Shown here piece after piece: positions 63,988 through 64,000 of a stretch of 64,000 bases of DNA. Position 1 is the stretch's first letter, and the number at the start of each line of letters is the position of its first letter. Source of the stretch: Dyella sp. BiH032 (lineage in GTDB: Bacteria; Pseudomonadota; Gammaproteobacteria; Xanthomonadales; Rhodanobacteraceae); contig NZ_CP134867.1 of the NCBI RefSeq assembly GCF_031954525.1, positions 434,001 to 498,000 of the forward strand, in the 5' to 3' direction. Position numbers and translations under genes: made by a program. Below the pieces are notes generated by a model. That model did not search any database, was not told where the DNA came from, and was given only the letters and a program-made list of their open reading frames with translations.

Positions 63988-64000
63988 CGCTCCCCATGGC

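Overview
The window is about 64 kb of high-GC DNA from what looks like a gammaproteobacterium of the Xanthomonadaceae/Rhodanobacteraceae group (Dyella, Luteibacter, Frateuria or Rhodanobacter type). This placement is inferred from three large TonB-dependent receptors linked to polysaccharide-degrading enzymes, an E. coli-like xylose operon, and long composite palindromic repeats between genes. I see no rRNA, tRNA, CRISPR array, insertion sequence or phage gene. The window is dominated by plant cell-wall sugar use.

Layout. 1-2.6 kb: the 3' part of a sodium/solute symporter, a repeat island and a LysR regulator. 2.9-12.8 kb: a tightly packed plus-strand cluster with a TonB-dependent receptor, a beta-lactamase-fold serine hydrolase, a PfkB sugar kinase, an unusual TIM-barrel-like/SUMF1 fusion, a GH127 beta-L-arabinofuranosidase-like enzyme and a class III CoA-transferase. 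14.3-24.4 kb: a compact xyloglucan utilisation locus (TonB receptor, GH74 endo-xyloglucanase, GH35 beta-galactosidase, GH31 alpha-xylosidase lipoprotein). 25.6-33.6 kb: divergent xylR and xylABFGH, followed by a MASE1-PAS-PAS-GGDEF-EAL protein. 38-44.5 kb: a LysR regulator, a serine hydrolase, an MFS transporter and small exported or orphan proteins. 44.5-47.5 kb: a membrane protein, an alpha/beta hydrolase that lacks its catalytic His, and an AraC regulator. 47.6-52 kb: a signalling block with FHA and Ser/Thr kinase genes facing PP2C and LysM lipoprotein genes. 52-60.4 kb: LysR, LacI, a GH3 glucosidase and a third TonB receptor, the last two each preceded by the same perfect LacI-type palindrome. 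61-64 kb: an EamA exporter, an unknown protein, and a TetR regulator with a thioesterase.

How the parts fit. Xyloglucan fragments would enter through the 14.3 kb receptor, be cut by GH74, and lose galactose (GH35) and xylose (GH31). The released xylose would be taken up by XylFGH and metabolised by XylA and XylB. A 16-base sequence upstream of the xyloglucan receptor differs at only two positions from one in the xylR-xylA intergenic region, so one regulator may control both loci. The GH3/TonB pair near 55-60 kb appears to be controlled separately by the LacI protein encoded just upstream.

The most unusual non-coding content is a set of repeat islands (about 0.6-1.6 kb each) that fill the long intergenic regions. 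They are built from two related families of serial palindromes, six copies of family A and three of family B. Both families carry or lack the same small hairpin cassette in the loop of their main palindrome. Most genes that touch these islands lose third-position C in favour of G and T towards the island.
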